Notes: generated from the letters alone by a model not told the origin. Positions 52,408 to 61,841 are shown, numbered from the stretch's first letter. The stretch: DNA of 64,000 bases from Kineosporiaceae bacterium (GCA_016713225.1 JADJPO010000001.1:1178001-1242000), one strand, 5' to 3'. Numbers and translations are program-made.

Positions 52408-54354
52408 ATGACTCCCGGGGCGACGTATTCGCCGGGCGAGTGGATCGCCTTGGTGTCACGGACCGCGGCGGTGCTGATCGACCCGGAGGTGCCCAGCCCT
52501 GTTCTGGACACCCTGTGGCGTGCGGTGGACGCCGGCCAGGGTCTGGACGCCGCCCTCGACCTGCTCGTGGAGCACACGGCCCCGCAGTCCTTCGACTTTG
52601 CCCTGGCCGTGCGTGAGGCCGAATCGGTCCGTTTGGTGATCGGTGGCGGCCTGGAGCTGACCGTTCAGCAGCCCTCGGGCAGCGAGCGGGTGGTGCGGGG
52701 TGACGGTGGACGGCGCGAGGAACGTGCCGCGCTGGACGACGTGTTGTGGTTCACGCGGCCCGGAGGCCGCTCGGATGGTGTGGCCCTGCCCATCGCGGTA
52801 GGGGCCGTGCTCGCCGACATGCTGTCGTGGCAGAGCGCCGAGCCTGCCCCGGCGCCGGGCCGGATGGGCCTGGTGGCCGGTCGCTATGCCGCTGCCGGCG
52901 TCGGGACGCCCCGGTCGGCGGCCTCGACGCGACTCGATGCCCGCACCGTCCTCGATGCCCCCGCTCAGGGGCACCTGTTCGCCGCCCCCGCCTCGGTCGC
53001 CGGTCGGCCCGGCGATCGCAACGGTGACCAGCGCACCCGCCGTTCGCCCGGCCTGGGTTCTCACCCGCGGCGCCGGTATGGGCCCGCCGACTGGTCGCTG
53101 ACGCCGCACGATGTTCCCGAGGAGGTGCCGACCCACGGGATCGGCATCGACACCGCGGTGCCCGAGATCCGAGCCGGCCTGCCGCTCGACCCTGTGGCCG
53201 AGCGCCTCTCCACGGCGCCCCGGGGACGCCGCGCGGCCCGGCACACCTCCGTGCCGGCCGAACTGGCGCCCCCGCCCGTCCAGCCGGCCGAACCGCTGTC
53301 GTCCGTCGAGTCGGCACCCGTGCCCGCGGCTGCTCCGACGGCGGCCATCCCCGTTCCGGTGCCGCCGCCGGTCGACCAGCGTGAGGTCGAGTGGTCGGGC
53401 CTGGTCGCGCCCGAGACGATCGCGCCCGAGACGATCGCGCCCGAGGTCCTGGCGCCCGAGGTCCTCGAGCCCGAGGTCCTGGCGCCCGAGCTCGAGCCCG
53501 AGTTCGTGCCCGAGGACGTCGTTCCCGAGGACGTCGTGCCCGACGTGGTGGCGCCCGAGGACGTCATCGCCGGCCTGGTCGCGCCCGCGGTGATCGCACC
53601 CGACGTGGTCGAGGCGCAGGTCGCCGCACCGGTGGTGAGGGAACCCTCGCGCGAGGACGCCGAACAGGTCCGCTCCCGGCCCGCGCCGGCTCAGCCGTTC
53701 GTCGATCCCTTCGCCGACCCGGTCAGTGCCGAGCCGAGCGATGCCGGCGACTTCTCGTGGATGTCCCCGGCGCAGCCGGCGGAGACCGGGTGGACTGCGG
53801 AACAGCCCTGGCAGGCCGAGCCTCAGCCGGCCGAGCCCGTGGAGCCGGAGCAGTTCTGGGCGCCCTCGGAACAGCCTGCGCCGGTGGCGGCCGAGCCGAC
53901 GGCGCAGGTCGCACCCGCTGCACCCGTCGCCCCGCCGCAGGCGCCCCCGGCCCCGCCGGTGGAGCACGTCGAGCCGGCCCAACCCGAGGTGACCTCCACC
54001 CCGGCCGTGGGCGGTGCGTCGTCGGCTCTGATCGGCGTCCTGGTGTTCAGCGACGGGACCGAGGTCGTCGTGGACGGTCCGGTGATCATCGGGCGGGCGC
54101 CGTCCCAAACCGACCGTGACCGCCCGGCTCGGCTGGTGACGGTGCGCGGTGAGGGACGTGGCGTATCACGCAATCACCTACGCATCGACGTCGGCACCAC
54201 GGGGCCGTTCGCCATCGACCTGGGTTCTCGCAACGGCTCGACGCTCACCGCGCCGGGTGGCGAGCAGGAGACGATGAACTCCTGGATGCCCTACCCCCTG
54301 CAGCCGGGGTCGCAACTGACCGTGGCCGACCTGGTGTGCTACTACCGCGCCTGA
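52408..54354 (+). CDS. FHA domain protein with Pro/Glu repeat linker
   Basis: A 648-residue protein. The C-terminal 115 residues form a forkhead-associated domain (VVDGPVIIGRAPSQ, GVSRNHLRIDV, DLGSRNGSTL) that binds phosphothreonine. The N-terminal 150 residues are structured but unrecognised. Between them a long acidic Pro/Ala/Glu linker holds PETIA, PEVLA and PEDVV repeats. It is convergent with another FHA gene. No Ser/Thr kinase or phosphatase is adjacent; a partner elsewhere is inferred. Confidence 0.8.
   Translation: MTPGATYSPGEWIALVSRTAAVLIDPEVPSPVLDTLWRAVDAGQGLDAALDLLVEHTAPQSFDFALAVREAESVRLVIGGGLELTVQQPSGSERVVRGDGGRREERAALDDVLWFTRPGGRSDGVALPIAVGAVLADMLSWQSAEPAPAPGRMGLVAGRYAAAGVGTPRSAASTRLDARTVLDAPAQGHLFAAPASVAGRPGDRNGDQRTRRSPGLGSHPRRRYGPADWSLTPHDVPEEVPTHGIGIDTAVPEIRAGLPLDPVAERLSTAPRGRRAARHTSVPAELAPPPVQPAEPLSSVESAPVPAAAPTAAIPVPVPPPVDQREVEWSGLVAPETIAPETIAPEVLAPEVLEPEVLAPELEPEFVPEDVVPEDVVPDVVAPEDVIAGLVAPAVIAPDVVEAQVAAPVVREPSREDAEQVRSRPAPAQPFVDPFADPVSAEPSDAGDFSWMSPAQPAETGWTAEQPWQAEPQPAEPVEPEQFWAPSEQPAPVAAEPTAQVAPAAPVAPPQAPPAPPVEHVEPAQPEVTSTPAVGGASSALIGVLVFSDGTEVVVDGPVIIGRAPSQTDRDRPARLVTVRGEGRGVSRNHLRIDVGTTGPFAIDLGSRNGSTLTAPGGEQETMNSWMPYPLQPGSQLTVADLVCYYRA
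53407..53562 (+). repeat. Coding repeat of CCCGAG units
   Basis: About 150 bases of GCGCCCGAG(G/A)(C/T)(C/G) type units encode the PETIAPEVLAPEVLEP run in the FHA protein linker. Confidence 0.6.
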
Positions 54355-54384
54355 TCACGAGCTGGGCTCGGTGTCGAGGCCGGG

Positions 54385-55590
54385 TCAGCCCTGACGGGTG
54401 AAGGTCAACACGCGTTCGCCGATCAGCACCCGCGCACCCGGGGGCACCGGCGTCCGCTGATTGGCCGGTACCGGACGGAGCGCGCCTCGGCCCTCGTCGA
54501 TCCAGGTGCCGTTGGTCGAGTTGCGGTCGACCACCCACAGCCCGGCCCCGTCGGACTCGATGAGCAGGTGCGTCTTGGAGACCGAGAGGCTGGGGTCATT
54601 GACCGTCAGCAGCCCCGCATCGGGGTCGTGCTGCTGGCGGCTGGGGGCGCGGCCCACGATCAGAACGCGCTCGATCGCCGATACCTCACCCGTGTCCACC
54701 GTGACCGTGATGCGTTGCAGGCCAGGGGCTCCCGGCTGCGATGGAGGCATGCCCATGCTCGGACCCACGCGGGTCGGCGGCGGCTGGAACAAGTCGTTCG
54801 GCGGCAGGTGTGGGGCCGCCGGCACCGGCGGCCACCCGGGCGGCGCGGCGCGGGGCGGGGCGATCGGGGCCGGGGGCGCCGACGGGGGGTGGGCCAGGTT
54901 GGCCGGCTGCGCGTCCTCCTGGGGGGAGCGGAAGGCGCTCGGCAGGCGGCCACCACCGTTGGAGCCATTGTTCGACCCGTTGCCGCCGTCGTAGGGCGCG
55001 GGCTCGTGCGGCATGAAGGAGGGTGCCGGACCCGACGGAGGCTGGGGGGCACCCGGAGGCAGCAGCGGCGGCGGAATCAGATCGGCGAACTCGTCCCGCC
55101 GGGAGCGGGCGGCAGCGGGGTCGATCGGCCGGGCGGAGTCACGCAGGTCGACGACGTCCGGAGCCGGCTGGTAGCCCTGCTGGGGTGCTGGCGGCGGCGG
55201 CGCGGGATGCGGCGAGAACGCCTGCGGTACCGGGCGCGGGCCGAGCGTGGCGACGCGGGCCGCCTCGGGGACGCGACCTAGCTGGACCAGCCGGTCGTGC
55301 AGCTCGGGGTCGATGGCCCCCTCGAGCAGCAGCTCGGCGCCGACGCGGGCCTCGATAACGGCCACACGGCAGACCTCGGTGTTACGCACGAACAGGGGGG
55401 CGATCAGGAAGCCGGTCACCGAGGCCCAGGTGGGCCGGTACTTGCGCACCAGCCGAAAGGTCATCGGCCCGGCCGCCTCGGCCTGGGAATCGCGTGAGCT
55501 GGCGACCAGCTCCAACACCAGCCGCCCGGCTTCGGGCACGCTGGCAGGAATCGGAATGCGTTCCCGAACAAACTGCCCGGCGGATGCCAT
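54385..55590 (-). CDS. FHA domain protein with Pro-rich linker
   Basis: A 401-residue protein. The C-terminal FHA domain contains RVLIVGRAPSRQQ, SLSVSKTHLLIES and DRNSTNGTWID. An N-terminal region of about 125 residues has FRLVRKYRPTWASVTGFLIAPLFV and a helical end (DPELHDRLVQLGRVPEAARVA); a Pro/Gly/Asn-rich linker joins them. FHA domains recognise phosphothreonine. Convergent with the other FHA gene across a 30-bp gap. Target unknown. Confidence 0.8.
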   Translation of the reverse strand: MASAGQFVRERIPIPASVPEAGRLVLELVASSRDSQAEAAGPMTFRLVRKYRPTWASVTGFLIAPLFVRNTEVCRVAVIEARVGAELLLEGAIDPELHDRLVQLGRVPEAARVATLGPRPVPQAFSPHPAPPPPAPQQGYQPAPDVVDLRDSARPIDPAAARSRRDEFADLIPPPLLPPGAPQPPSGPAPSFMPHEPAPYDGGNGSNNGSNGGGRLPSAFRSPQEDAQPANLAHPPSAPPAPIAPPRAAPPGWPPVPAAPHLPPNDLFQPPPTRVGPSMGMPPSQPGAPGLQRITVTVDTGEVSAIERVLIVGRAPSRQQHDPDAGLLTVNDPSLSVSKTHLLIESDGAGLWVVDRNSTNGTWIDEGRGALRPVPANQRTPVPPGARVLIGERVLTFTRQG

Positions 55591-55880
55591 GGTCCTCCTT
55601 CCCGGATCCCCTGGACGAGCTGGGAGACGGGAATCAGTGCGGCGGATGGCGCGCGTCAGCGGCCCCCGTGGAGCGGTACTGGTTCATTGTCGCGCATGGC
55701 GGGGACTTCGGGGTGCCAGAGCTGCACGGATGAACCCAGTCGGCCCCCTGACCTGCCTGTTCAGGTCGTCCGGACCGCCGGTGTGGGTCCTCCTGAGCGG
55801 CCGATCAGGGGCTCGGGAGTATGGCTGATAGCTGCGGGTGAGTATGTCGTAACGAAGAGTTCGGGTCCAGAGTGTGCCTC
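55591..55880. other. Intergenic region, no gene seen
   Basis: This 290-bp stretch upstream of the small ORF holds no clear tRNA, riboswitch or ORF. A TAACGA at 55849 is a possible -10 for the downstream small gene. Confidence 0.3.
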
Positions 55881-56093
55881 ATGAGATCTGGCCGGCCGGG
55901 AACGGCTGACGTGCGGTCGCACTCAGCGGCATTGTTGCCGCCCGTGGGCGCCCACCTGACGCGGTACGCGCGTGATCCGCGGGGTGAGGGTGCGGTGGGT
56001 GGCCTGGCCACCTCGGTGCCGACCCCGCGAGGGGTCCCCAGCCAGAGTGAGCTGCGCACCTATCTGCGTGAGCTGGCGGACGCCGCCCGCTGA
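55881..56093 (+). CDS. Small hypothetical protein
   Basis: A 70-codon frame with high third-position GC. Its C-terminus reads PSQSELRTYLRELADAAR, a plausible amphipathic helix. No family recognised and no Shine-Dalgarno; the ATG at 55881 is chosen over GTG 55872. It is convergent with the ABC-F gene. Confidence 0.42.
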   Translation: MRSGRPGTADVRSHSAALLPPVGAHLTRYARDPRGEGAVGGLATSVPTPRGVPSQSELRTYLRELADAAR

Positions 56094-56128
56094 CCGGGTG
56101 GTCGGTGCCGGCTCTCGACCCGGTCGGT

Positions 56129-57802
56129 TCAGGCGTCGGCCTCGGTGACGCCGCCGCCCTCGATGATCAGCCGCCGAGTGACCCGGACGGCGTCCAGCAG
56201 GCGCCGGTCGTGGCTGACCAGCAGCAGGGTGCCCGGGTAGCTGTCGAGGGCCTGCTCGAGCTGCTCGATCGAGGGCAGGTCGAGGTGATTGGTCGGCTCG
56301 TCGAGCACCAGCAGGTTGACGCCGCGGGCCTGTAACAGGGCCAGCGCGGCTCGGGTGCGCTCGCCGGGTGAGAGCGAGGACGCCGGCCGGTGCACGTGCG
56401 CGGCGGTGAGCGCGTACTTGGCCAACAGCGTGCGGACCTCGGCCTCGGGCCAGGTCGGCACCTGGTCGGCGAACGCCCGCAGCAGGGGTTGATCGCCGTC
56501 GAACCGTGACCGGGCCTGGTCGATCTCGCCGACCACGACCGACGGTCCGAGACTCGCCGCCCCCTCGTCGGGGGTCAGGCGACCGAGCAGGACGGCGAGC
56601 AGTGTCGACTTGCCCGAGCCGTTGGCGCCGGTGATGGCGATGCGATCGGCCCAGTCGACCTGCAGGTCGACCGGGCCGAGGGTGAACGAGCCCCGCCGGA
56701 CGACGACGCCGCGGGCGGTCGCCACGACGGCGCCCGCGCGAGGAGCCACCGCGATCTCCATCCGCAGCTGCCATTCCTTGCGCGGTTCCTCGACCGGTTC
56801 CAGCCGTTCGATCAGCCGCTCGGTCTGGCGGGCCTTGGCAGCCTGCTTCTCGGTTTGCTCGGTGCGGAACTTGCGGCCGACCTTGTCGTTGTCCTTGGCC
56901 TTGCGGCGGGCGTTCTTGACGCCCTTCTCCATCCAGGCCCGTTGGGTACGAGCCCGTTCCGTGAGGTCGCCGACCTTGCGGGCGTGCTCGTCATAGTTCT
57001 CGCGGGCGTGCCGGCGGGCGCGCTCACGCTCGTCCAGATAGGCGGTGTAGCTGCCGCCGTAGACGCCGATCTGCTGCTGCGCCAGGTCGATCTCGACGAC
57101 GCGGTTGACGGTGCGGGCCAGGAACTCCCGGTCGTGACTGACCACCATGACGCCGGCCCGCAGCTGCGTGACGAACTGTTCCAGCCGGTCCAGGCCGTCG
57201 AGGTCGAGGTCGTTGGTGGGCTCGTCGAGCAGGAAGATGTCGTAGCGCGACAGCATCAGCGAGGCCAGGCCCGCGCGCGCCGCTTGACCACCGGACAGCG
57301 AGGTCATCTCGGCGTCCAGCCGCACGCCGAGGCCGAGGTCGGTGGCGACCGCCTCTGCGCGTTCGTCCAGATCGGCGCCGCCCAGGTGCAGCCAGCGGTC
57401 GAGGGCCTCGCTGTAGGCGTCCTCGGCCGACGGAGCAGAACTCAGGGCGGCCCCCGCGGACGCCGCGCCGTCCGCGAGTGCCGCGGTGGCGGCGTCCAGG
57501 GCGGCATGGGCCTCGGCGACCCCGGTGCGCCGTCCGAGGAAGGCCAGCACCGTCTCGCCGGGGCGGCGATCGGGTTCCTGGGGTAGGTAGCCGATCACGG
57601 CCGAGGCCGGTGAGCGGGTGATCTCGCCGTCCTCGGGGTGGGCCAGGCCGGCGAGCAGGCGCAGCAGGGTCGACTTTCCGGCGCCGTTCGCGCCGACGAG
57701 TCCGACCACGTCGCCGGGGGTGAGCACCAGGTCGAGGCCGGAGAACAGGGGGCGGTCGCCGTGCGCGGCGGCCAGGCCGCGGGCGAGCAGGGTGGCACTC
57801 AT
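56129..57802 (-). CDS. ABC-F family ATPase
   Basis: A 557-residue soluble protein with two ATP-binding cassettes and no membrane segments. Walker A motifs are GANGAGKSTLLRLL and GANGSGKSTLLAVL, signatures LSGGQAARAG and LSPGERTRAAL, Walker B LLDEPTNDLD and VLDEPTNHLD. A charged linker (ARRKAKDNDKVGRKF) joins them. ABC-F proteins act on ribosomes, some protecting against antibiotics. Start ATG at 57802. Confidence 0.9.
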   Translation of the reverse strand: MSATLLARGLAAAHGDRPLFSGLDLVLTPGDVVGLVGANGAGKSTLLRLLAGLAHPEDGEITRSPASAVIGYLPQEPDRRPGETVLAFLGRRTGVAEAHAALDAATAALADGAASAGAALSSAPSAEDAYSEALDRWLHLGGADLDERAEAVATDLGLGVRLDAEMTSLSGGQAARAGLASLMLSRYDIFLLDEPTNDLDLDGLDRLEQFVTQLRAGVMVVSHDREFLARTVNRVVEIDLAQQQIGVYGGSYTAYLDERERARRHARENYDEHARKVGDLTERARTQRAWMEKGVKNARRKAKDNDKVGRKFRTEQTEKQAAKARQTERLIERLEPVEEPRKEWQLRMEIAVAPRAGAVVATARGVVVRRGSFTLGPVDLQVDWADRIAITGANGSGKSTLLAVLLGRLTPDEGAASLGPSVVVGEIDQARSRFDGDQPLLRAFADQVPTWPEAEVRTLLAKYALTAAHVHRPASSLSPGERTRAALALLQARGVNLLVLDEPTNHLDLPSIEQLEQALDSYPGTLLLVSHDRRLLDAVRVTRRLIIEGGGVTEADA

Positions 57803-57881
57803 GACGCCACGACGCTACCGGCCCTCGCGCTTCTCGGCGGGAGGGTGACTGTGGCAGCGCCGCTGATCTAGGGTCCCGGGC

Positions 57882-59657
57882 ATGCCCGACGGTGAGCTGG
57901 ACGACGAGGTGCTGTTGCGTGCGTACGAGCCGGTGATCCGGTTCACCCGCGGGGAGTACTTCTATCCGGTCTCGGTCGAGCGTTACGTGGCGCAGGCTGC
58001 GTTGTGGAGCACTCCGCAGGAGGGTGGGTCGCAGATGGTGGCCCGGCCCGGCACACTCGACCTGCCCGGGCTCGTCGCCAGCAGTGCGGTCACCCAGGGG
58101 CTGGGCGAGGCACTGTCGGGGATCGCGACGGGGGTGAAGCCCGACCGGCTGACGATCCCGATCAAGGACCGGCCGCCGCGGCTCGAGGGTGGCAGCCGAC
58201 TGGCCGCCGTGGGCATGTTGGCGCGGATGGTCGATGCGCTCAGCCGGGTGTCGCTGGTGTTCCGGGGCAGTGTGCCGGGCGGCAGTGCGGCGCGCTCGTT
58301 CCTGCTGCAGCAGCGCCAATTGGCGCCGGATGAGCCCACCTACTACGGCCGCGTGGTGCGCGACGGGCACTGGATCGTTTGCCAGTACTGGTTCTTCTAC
58401 GCGTTCAACAACTGGCGCTCGGCGTTCGGTGGGGTCAACGAGCACGAGGCGGACTGGGAACAGGTCACGATCTACCTGGACGGCGCGGGCGAGCCCGGCG
58501 CCGATGGCCTGCCCGAACCGCGCTGGGTGGTGTTCTCGGCGCACGACGAGACCGGCGATGACCTGCGGCGCCGCTGGGACGACCCGGATCTGAGCCTGGT
58601 CGACGGACGCCATCCGGTGGTGTTCGCGGGGGCGGGGTCGCATTCGGGGGCGTATCTCGCCGGCGACTACCTGATCACGGTCGCGACGCCGACCCTGGGT
58701 GGGTTGGTGCGGGTGATGCGGCGGCTCGGGCGGCTGGTGGCGCCGTGGCCGGGCAGCGAGGTGGACGGCGGGCTCGGGATTCCCTACGTCGACTACGCCC
58801 GGGGTGACGGTCGCGTCATCGGGGCAGGCGGGGACGCGTGGCACCCGGTGGTGATCAACGAGTCGACCGGGTGGGTGCGCGACTACCGCGGGCTGTGGGG
58901 GCACGACACCCGCGACCGGCTCGGCGGCGAGCGGGGTCCGGCGGGGCCGCGCTACGAGCGCGACGGCACGGTGCGCCAGTCGTGGGCCGATCCGGTCGGC
59001 TGGGCCGGGCTGGCCAAGGTGGCGCCGAACGCGGACGTCGAGGCGGCGCTGATCGGGGCACGGCTGGCCGAACTGGGGGATCGGTTGTCCCAGTTGGAGT
59101 CCGAGGTGGCGCCGGCTCGAGTCGCCCTGGAGCGTTCGGCGGCAGGACTGGCGCCTGCCTCACCCGAGGTGCGCAGCCTCGTCCCCGAGGAGAAGCGGAT
59201 CCTGGGGATGAACATGGAGATCACGCTGCTGCGGGACGAGCGGGCGCGCATGCAGGCCTCGCTCGGGCAGGCGTCGCCGGTGGCCGATCCGCAGGCACAC
59301 CTGCGGCATCGACGCACGCCGCTGGAATCGGTCAGGGGGCTGCGCAGCCGGTTGCTCGCCGGGTGGGCGGTCATCAGTACCCCGGTGCTGCTGTACGGGA
59401 TCAGCGCGATCATCATGCCCACCATCGCGGTGAGCGCGAGCATCACGGCGCTGGTCTGGGTGGTGCTGTTGCTCTCGGTCGAGGGGCTGGTGCGGGGCCG
59501 GTTCCTGTCGGTGATCGGGCGGCTGTTCCTGGCCGCGGCGCTGCTGGTGGGGCTGTACTACCTGGTCGTGGACTGGCGCATCGTGCTCGCCTGGACCTTC
59601 GCCGGGGCCGCGGCAGTGTTGCTCGCCGTCAATCTGCGGGACGCCCTCAAACGTTGA
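57882..59657 (+). CDS. Vps62-like domain protein with C-terminal membrane region
   Basis: A 591-residue protein. The central region has QYWFFYAFNNWRSAF and NEHEADWEQVTIYL, resembling the Vps62/DUF946 family, and KGGSHS-like AGAGSHSGAY. The last 100 residues (490-591) contain four hydrophobic helices, preceded by a coiled-coil-like region around residues 390-470 (LGDRLSQLESEVAP). This mix of a eukaryote-like domain with a membrane anchor is unusual. Function unknown. Confidence 0.65.
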   Translation: MPDGELDDEVLLRAYEPVIRFTRGEYFYPVSVERYVAQAALWSTPQEGGSQMVARPGTLDLPGLVASSAVTQGLGEALSGIATGVKPDRLTIPIKDRPPRLEGGSRLAAVGMLARMVDALSRVSLVFRGSVPGGSAARSFLLQQRQLAPDEPTYYGRVVRDGHWIVCQYWFFYAFNNWRSAFGGVNEHEADWEQVTIYLDGAGEPGADGLPEPRWVVFSAHDETGDDLRRRWDDPDLSLVDGRHPVVFAGAGSHSGAYLAGDYLITVATPTLGGLVRVMRRLGRLVAPWPGSEVDGGLGIPYVDYARGDGRVIGAGGDAWHPVVINESTGWVRDYRGLWGHDTRDRLGGERGPAGPRYERDGTVRQSWADPVGWAGLAKVAPNADVEAALIGARLAELGDRLSQLESEVAPARVALERSAAGLAPASPEVRSLVPEEKRILGMNMEITLLRDERARMQASLGQASPVADPQAHLRHRRTPLESVRGLRSRLLAGWAVISTPVLLYGISAIIMPTIAVSASITALVWVVLLLSVEGLVRGRFLSVIGRLFLAAALLVGLYYLVVDWRIVLAWTFAGAAAVLLAVNLRDALKR

Positions 59658-59810
59658 GGACGGCGCGTCGGCGGACCGGCCCGGTGGACAGGTGGTCGCG
59701 GGGTGTATCACGCGGCCCGTTCGGCTCTCCCCAGGGGAAGCAGCCAACCCGGATGGCGGGGCGGCCGAGTGAGGAGTCGTCGTGAGTCGCCCGTCGGTCG
59801 CGGATGAGGG

Positions 59811-60875
59811 TCACGGCATTGAAGGGTTCGAGTGTCTGTGCCAGGAGGCTGAGCGGCCAGTGCCGTCGACGGCGATGAGTTGGTCGTTCTTCATCCGCTC
59901 CAACGCCAGGCGAATGGTCTGGTCGGACACTCCCGGTAGGGCGATCCGGATGTCGGAGATGCGGAATACCGCAGGCGCGTGCTCGAGGACATAGTCGCGC
60001 ACGCGTTGCTGTTTGGTGCCTGTCGATCGGTCGGATGTGGCACGTTGCTCGAAGGCGTCGTAGGCCTGTGCTGTCACGCCCACGAAGTAGCGCAACCACG
60101 GCCACGGGTCGTTCTGTTCCTGGTGCCAGCCGTGGGTGGAGTCCAGGAGCGATTGGTAGTACGCCGCTGCGGTCTGGGCTATGAGTTGCTCGATGGAGAC
60201 GTACCTGCCGACACCGTATCCGGCATCCTCGAGCAAGGCATTGGTCAGGGCGCGCACCACCCGGCCGTTCCCGTCGCTGAACGGGTGGATGGTGAGCAGG
60301 TCGAGGGCGAACAGGCCGATCAGGAGCAGGGGATGGTGTTCCTGTGCCCGTCGAGCGGCGTTGAAGCGTTCGACGAGTTCGGCGGTGTAGTACGGCGTCC
60401 GATTCGCGGGTACCGGTACGAAACGGACCTCGATGGTCCCGTCGGGTGAGCGATCCACGACGAGGTTGTCGCTGCTCTTGAAGCCTCCACCACCGCCGGG
60501 CGTGTGGGAGAACAGCAGCATGTGCAGGTGGAGCAGCAGCCCGACGTTCAATGGGCGCCAGTTCTCCGTGAACAGGTAGTCCAGAGCGGCCCGATATCCG
60601 GCGAACTCCTGCTCGCTGCGGTTCCGCAGAGCCGGCGCTCTCCCGGCGATGATCTGCGCTGCCCGGACTCGGTCAGCGACGACGACACCCTCGAGCGCTG
60701 ACGAAGCGGTGATCGACTCGACCCGCGCCCGATGGGACAGGTCGGTCAGCAGGGTGGGGAGTTGGTTCCGAAAGAGATCCTCACGGCCGCGCCCTGTGTC
60801 GATGCGACTCAGGGTGGTCACGACGTGGGATGGAACAACGCCGATGGATCGTTCGAGCACAGTGAAGGACAGCAC
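59811..60875 (-). CDS. Fic family protein
   Basis: A 354-residue Fic-domain enzyme that transfers AMP or other groups from nucleotides to protein hydroxyls. The active motif HPFSDGNGR (H197 to R205) is intact. A class II inhibitory motif S58-S-A-L-E62-G63 lies N-terminal and should restrain activity. A C-terminal winged-helix part (RISDIRIALPGVSDQTIRLAL) may bind DNA. GTG start with AGGAGG. An operator-like repeat lies upstream. Confidence 0.88.
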   Translation of the reverse strand: MLSFTVLERSIGVVPSHVVTTLSRIDTGRGREDLFRNQLPTLLTDLSHRARVESITASSALEGVVVADRVRAAQIIAGRAPALRNRSEQEFAGYRAALDYLFTENWRPLNVGLLLHLHMLLFSHTPGGGGGFKSSDNLVVDRSPDGTIEVRFVPVPANRTPYYTAELVERFNAARRAQEHHPLLLIGLFALDLLTIHPFSDGNGRVVRALTNALLEDAGYGVGRYVSIEQLIAQTAAAYYQSLLDSTHGWHQEQNDPWPWLRYFVGVTAQAYDAFEQRATSDRSTGTKQQRVRDYVLEHAPAVFRISDIRIALPGVSDQTIRLALERMKNDQLIAVDGTGRSASWHRHSNPSMP

Positions 60876-60896
60876 TGAAACCTCCTAACGCATCAC

Positions 60897-60934
60897 CTAA
60901 ACATACTAGTCGGCGACAGGAATATGATGTTTAG
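60897..60934. promoter_or_regulatory. Operator-like inverted repeat before fic
   Basis: CTAAACAT (60897-60904) and ATGTTTAG (60927-60934) are exact inverted copies in an AT-rich patch unusual for this window. It includes a TATGTT -10-like element for the Fic gene, suggesting autoregulation by the Fic winged helix. Confidence 0.5.
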
Positions 60935-61167
60935 CCACGATCCGTGGATCGACCTCGGATCCGCCGCCGGACGTCGCCGCGGGCTAGTGGTCGGGCTCCA
61001 CGGCGGGTCAGGTTGCCTGCAGGGTGAACGGAACGGTGATGACGTGCCCGTTCGTGAGGCGGAACTGCGCCTGCAAGAGCCCCGCATGCCTGCGTGGTCA
61101 GGGCCGCGAGTCGATCACGTAGCGCCACCCGAACGCTGATGCGGGTAGGGGACTCGTCAGTGGGCAC
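60931..61167 (-). CDS. Hypothetical short ORF next to AbiEi
   Basis: A 78-residue frame that begins 11 bases before the AbiEi-type stop. Its first half (RISVRVALRDRLAALTTQAC) is plausible; the second half is basic and low in order. A different frame continues as AQFRLTNGHVITVPFTLQAT up to a stop near 61015, so the region may hold a frameshifted gene. Low certainty. Confidence 0.25.
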   Translation of the reverse strand: MPTDESPTRISVRVALRDRLAALTTQACGALAGAVPPHERARHHRSVHPAGNLTRRGARPLARGDVRRRIRGRSTDRG

Positions 61168-61816
61168 TCAGGTCTCCCTGGGCCGGACCGAGCAGGGACG
61201 CGACGAGGACCTGGGGAGGCGCGGCGCCGTAGGCGGCGGCGTGGACGGCGATGACGTCGGCCAGGCGGGTGTGGTCGCTCAGTCCCAGGGTGAGTGCGTC
61301 CCGGCAGATCGTGGCGAGGGCTTCACCCTCTTCGTGGGTGGACATCAGGTCGGACACGATCCGGGGCACGGTACAGACCGGCAGGCCGTCGGTGACTTGC
61401 CAGTCCGCGCGGGGCAGTGCACGGACCCGGAGCCGGATGTCGCGGCGGCGTAGTTGCCGCCGCCGGGTGACGTAGACGTCGTGGACGTCGGCGGCCAGGT
61501 CGCCCAGGCCCAGGACCAGTGCCGCTGACCGGGCCGCGACGACCGCGTCGGGAGAGCGGCGACGATCCTCGGTGGGACGGGCGGCGCCCAGCTGTAGCCA
61601 CAGCGCGCGGACCGGGTCACGGTCAGGGTCGACCGGGGCACCTGCCAGCCGGTAGACCCGGGCCGCGGCGGGGACGGGCTCGAGCGCACCGTCAGCGACG
61701 AGCCGGCTGATCTCTACCCGCGTCACCCCCAGTGCTCGGGCTTGAGCGGCAGTGATCATGCCCCACTGTCCAGCAGTGACCGTAGACAGCGCTGCCACCG
61801 CTGACCCTCTCGACAT
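61157..61816 (-). CDS. AbiEi-family antitoxin-like protein
   Basis: A 219-residue protein whose N-terminus (VTAGQWGMITAAQARALGVTRVEISRLV and VYRLAG) matches the AbiEi winged-helix antitoxin domain. AbiEi normally represses and neutralises the nucleotidyltransferase AbiEii in a type IV toxin-antitoxin system. No AbiEii is found downstream, so it appears orphaned. A palindrome GTATCACTATAGATAC sits at its promoter. Confidence 0.75.
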   Translation of the reverse strand: MSRGSAVAALSTVTAGQWGMITAAQARALGVTRVEISRLVADGALEPVPAAARVYRLAGAPVDPDRDPVRALWLQLGAARPTEDRRRSPDAVVAARSAALVLGLGDLAADVHDVYVTRRRQLRRRDIRLRVRALPRADWQVTDGLPVCTVPRIVSDLMSTHEEGEALATICRDALTLGLSDHTRLADVIAVHAAAYGAAPPQVLVASLLGPAQGDLSAH

Positions 61817-61825
61817 GCTGTGATC

Positions 61826-61841
61826 GTATCACTATAGATAC
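61826..61841. promoter_or_regulatory. Operator/promoter palindrome of abiEi-like gene
   Basis: GTATC-ACTATA-GATAC, with TATAGT on the reverse strand as a -10 about 15 bases before the ATG. A short-leader or leaderless message with autoregulation is likely. Confidence 0.5.
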
